Assembly (NCBI RefSeq): GCF_014522325.1
Contig: NZ_CP041983.1
Span: 62,001 to 126,000, forward strand
Source of the DNA: Lactobacillus sp. PV012
GTDB taxonomy: Bacteria; Bacillota; Bacilli; Lactobacillales; Lactobacillaceae
Length of the DNA stretch: 64,000 nucleotides
Reading direction: 5' to 3'
In this document: positions 61,894 to 64,000 of the stretch, in pieces
Layout of the letters: each line of letters begins with the position of its first letter
How positions within the stretch are numbered: position 1 is the stretch's first letter
Program-made: the position numbers and the translations under genes
The notes under the pieces: generated by a model
The model's database searches: none
What the model saw: only the letters and a program-made list of their open reading frames with translations
What the model was told of the DNA's origin: nothing

Positions 61894-62063
61894 AAAGTGT
61901 CTGGAAAACATTAATTTTGTATAATTTTTGAATAGACGAGTAAATAAAAATGCTGGCATATCAACGTTTGATAATATGAACGAAGATTGTCAGCATTTTT
62001 TAGTTTTAAAATTTTCTTTAGACGTTTTCTATGTTAAGCCTCTAGTTTTATTCCAGCCACTTT
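61894..62063. mobile_element. MITE-like palindromic element 2
   Basis: Bounded by AAAGTGTCTGGAAAA (61894-61908) and an imperfect partner TTTTATTCCAGCCACTTTT (62046-62064). Its inner palindrome AAAAATGCTGGCA...TGTCAGCATTTTT (61946-62000) contains ATCAACGTTTGAT and GAACGAAGAT, the inverted form of the core in element 1. It lies at the end of helveticin 2 and may also serve as terminator. Confidence 0.55.
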
Positions 62064-62136
62064 TGTATTGACAAAAGTTTTTTAAGGCTGATAATTAAGT
62101 TAAAACTTAGTGGATTTAGGAATGGAGAAATCAATT

Positions 62137-63801
62137 ATGAAAATAAATAAATTAGTGCTTTTTTCGGGAGTAGCCCTTTTAAGTGCAGGAATATTAAGTG
62201 CAAAAAGTGTACAAGCAGATACTACTAATAACCTAGTTACAAAGACAGTAATGCATACCTCTCTTATTTATGATAAAAATGGAAAGAGTACAGGTAAACT
62301 TTACAAGGCATATCAACATGTTAAAGTAACCAGTCCAGTTGAGATTAATGGTGCAAAGTACTATAAAATTGGTGACAATCAATATATCAAAGTTTCTAAT
62401 GTTGATGGAGTTAGTCGAAAAATAACTCATAATGCTTATATTTATGCTACAAGTACTAAACGTGCTAATAAAGTATTACTAAAAAAAGGACAAATAATTA
62501 GCACTTATGGTGGATCTTTTAAATTTAAGAATGGTAAGAGCTACTACAGAATTGGTGGACCAACTAAGTTATATGTAAAGGCTTATAACTTGAGTGGAAT
62601 TGTTGCTCAAAAAGACTCTACTTCTTCAAATGAAGAAAAAAGTAATGCTAATAAAAATACCATTACTACAAATTCTCAAACTTCAACAGGAACTATAATT
62701 ACTAAAAGCGCCTTAATTTATAACGAGAATGGCAAACCTTTTATGGGAGAAATTAGTGATAGTTCTTCAATAAGTGGAGCCGAAGGGAATAAATTCTTTC
62801 GATCTGGAACAAAACTGAGTTTCGAGGGTACAAAAAATATTTCTGGTCAAATTTACTATAATGTTGGTAATGGAATGTACATTAAAAAATCTGAAATTCG
62901 AGAAATTGTTGGTCAGGTTTTATTGAAACTAAAAAAAGGTAGTAAAATCTATGATAAAGCTGGAAGTGTAGTTTCAACAAAATTACCAGAAGGAAATGTA
63001 ATCAATTACACAGGTAAAGTAAATAATATTGATAAAGCTACAAAATATTACTTTATTAATAACGAAGGACAACCACAAGAAATTCCATATGTTTCTATTA
63101 AAGGAATTGATTATTATAATCTTGGAAAGTCTCAATATGTCAAAGTATCAGATGTTAATACAGTTAATGGTAATCAGATTTTGACGGATTATCTTACTGT
63201 AACTACTACTAAACAAGCTCCTTTGTATAATATGAAGGGTGAAAAAACTAAAGACACTATAGCAAAGAATAAGAAGATTCAAGTAGAAGACGAAGTAACC
63301 AATCCACAAAATTTGGAAGACATTGATGATACAGGTTGGACTTATTACTTCTATAAATTAAAAGGAGAAGATAAATTAATTAATGTTGGGGATGTGGATA
63401 GGGATAAGCAAAATCCACCATTTCCAGTAATGTATTTTGATGAAAATTCACCAATAGATTTATCAGTAAGTTTTCCAAAAGATACAATTGTTTATAATGA
63501 ACAAGGAGAAGTGAAGTATAAAGGTTGGGTTCTTCCTCATACTAATGGTGGATCATATCATGTTGTTAAATTAATGTACATTTATATTCCAAGTGAACAA
63601 AAAGCAGAACTTTTCTATGAAATGGCATCACATCACTTACGATTAGAAAATCCTGCTGACCATACCGTTATGGCAGGTGAAGATACAGGTACTGTCTATG
63701 TAAAAGCAAGTGATACAAACTACTCTGCTGGAATTGCTATCAAGCCATCCAACACACCAGAACAAGCCAAAGCAGCTTATGGAGTAAGTTTAAATAAATA
63801 G
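62137..63801 (+). CDS. Large secreted multi-SLAP-domain protein
   Basis: 554 aa. Signal peptide (KLVLFSGVALLSAGILSAKSVQA) ends at residue ~28. Four to five SLAP-like repeats of ~60-70 residues follow, recognisable by SLIYDKNGKSTGKLYKAY, YKIGDNQYIKVSNVD, YRIGGPTKLYVKAYN, YNVGNGMYIKKSEI, YNLGKSQYVKVSDV. The end (PSNTPEQAKAAYGVSLNK) shares the tail of SLAP 1-3. Start ATG 62137 with GGAG eight bases upstream. It completes cassette 2. It probably binds the cell surface; the purpose beside a bacteriocin is unknown. Confidence 0.8.
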   Translation: MKINKLVLFSGVALLSAGILSAKSVQADTTNNLVTKTVMHTSLIYDKNGKSTGKLYKAYQHVKVTSPVEINGAKYYKIGDNQYIKVSNVDGVSRKITHNAYIYATSTKRANKVLLKKGQIISTYGGSFKFKNGKSYYRIGGPTKLYVKAYNLSGIVAQKDSTSSNEEKSNANKNTITTNSQTSTGTIITKSALIYNENGKPFMGEISDSSSISGAEGNKFFRSGTKLSFEGTKNISGQIYYNVGNGMYIKKSEIREIVGQVLLKLKKGSKIYDKAGSVVSTKLPEGNVINYTGKVNNIDKATKYYFINNEGQPQEIPYVSIKGIDYYNLGKSQYVKVSDVNTVNGNQILTDYLTVTTTKQAPLYNMKGEKTKDTIAKNKKIQVEDEVTNPQNLEDIDDTGWTYYFYKLKGEDKLINVGDVDRDKQNPPFPVMYFDENSPIDLSVSFPKDTIVYNEQGEVKYKGWVLPHTNGGSYHVVKLMYIYIPSEQKAELFYEMASHHLRLENPADHTVMAGEDTGTVYVKASDTNYSAGIAIKPSNTPEQAKAAYGVSLNK

Positions 63802-63822
63802 AATGTAATATGTATGATTTGA

Positions 63823-63906
63823 ATGTTAGCAGAAGTGCGCCCTTATAAGGCTGGTAGAGTTTATAAAATTCGTAGTTGGCGTTATGCTGGCTGGCGTTAT
63901 CAATAA
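63823..63906 (+). other. Short basic reading frame of uncertain status
   Basis: ATG at 63823 opens a 27-codon frame rich in Arg, Tyr and Trp (RPYKAGRVYKIRSWRYAGWRYQ). There is no ribosome-binding site. It may be the remnant tail of a longer gene or chance. Not called as a gene. Confidence 0.25.
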
Positions 63907-63921
63907 AAGGAAGGTTTTGAC

Positions 63922-64000
63922 ATGCGTCATGCAATACTCGATGATAATGCATATAAAGTAGTAAAGTATGGTTTGATTATTGCTACACTGATTATTTTAG
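63922..64000 (+). CDS. Start of a protein cut by the window end
   Basis: AAGGAAGG precedes an ATG by seven bases. The 26 visible codons encode MRHAILDDNAYKVVKYGL followed by a hydrophobic stretch IIATLIIL, suggesting an N-terminal membrane helix. The rest is outside the window, so no function can be given. Confidence 0.5.
   Translation, partial: MRHAILDDNAYKVVKYGLIIATLIIL

Noticed and set aside
63740..63952. 70-codon minus-strand frame near the window end
   Set aside because: It overlaps the well-supported SLAP gene end and the next plus-strand start and has no recognisable features.

Overview
The window is AT-rich, low-GC Gram-positive chromosome. The gene order (yaaA end)-recF-gyrB-gyrA-rpsF-ssb-rpsR-...-gdpP-rplI-dnaB, helveticin J-like bacteriocins and SLAP (surface-layer-protein-A-like) secreted proteins point to a host-associated Lactobacillus of the acidophilus/gasseri/johnsonii type, just clockwise of the replication origin. 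The species assignment is inference; no rRNA gene is present.

Layout. 1-12,000: conserved origin-proximal core (replication, gyrase, S6/SSB/S18, a CorA-type transporter, c-di-AMP phosphodiesterase GdpP, L9, DnaB). dnaB carries an apparent one-base expansion of a poly-A run that alters its last ~30 codons. 12,000-24,700: CcpA-type (cre) controlled fructokinase, a DUF2974-type hydrolase, an MgtC-like protein, tRNA-Thr(AGU), a response regulator with two tandem histidine kinases (the first split by a 1,496-bp IS3-family element), an SMR pump, and an APC amino-acid transporter preceded by a serine-rich leader peptide with attenuator-like RNA. 24,700-33,500: cre-controlled maltodextrin MFS transporter plus GH13 enzyme, a second identical tRNA-Thr, a TetR/MMPL efflux pair and trxB. 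33,500-37,950: small secreted proteins, DegV and an AI-2E-family permease. 37,960-40,940: a second copy of the IS3 element, itself interrupted by another IS3-family element, the nest sitting in the loop of a terminator shared by two convergent genes. 40,950-45,300: a TrpXYZ-like ABC importer with a Trp-codon leader peptide, and a ClC transporter. 45,500-53,550: small stress proteins, an exonuclease III homologue, a PLD-helicase-DUF3427 protein of defence-like architecture, and an Rrf2-regulated oxidoreductase.

53,550-64,000 is an accessory cluster. Two homologous cassettes each start from a near-identical promoter/operator and a long conserved leader, then a small holin-like gene (dead in cassette 1, intact in cassette 2), a helveticin J-like bacteriolysin, and secreted SLAP paralogues. 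A Cro/C1-type repressor diverges from cassette 1 and an ImmA/IrrE-type HEIGH metalloprotease diverges from cassette 2, so a phage-type repressor/protease switch appears to be split over the two. Three tiny genes (two membrane peptides and a 58-aa basic protein) lie between, and two MITE-like palindromic elements follow the bacteriocin cassettes.

The strongest candidates for something new are the serine-leader attenuator (22,006-22,240), its Trp counterpart (43,622-43,888), and the repressor/protease/holin/helveticin/SLAP cluster.
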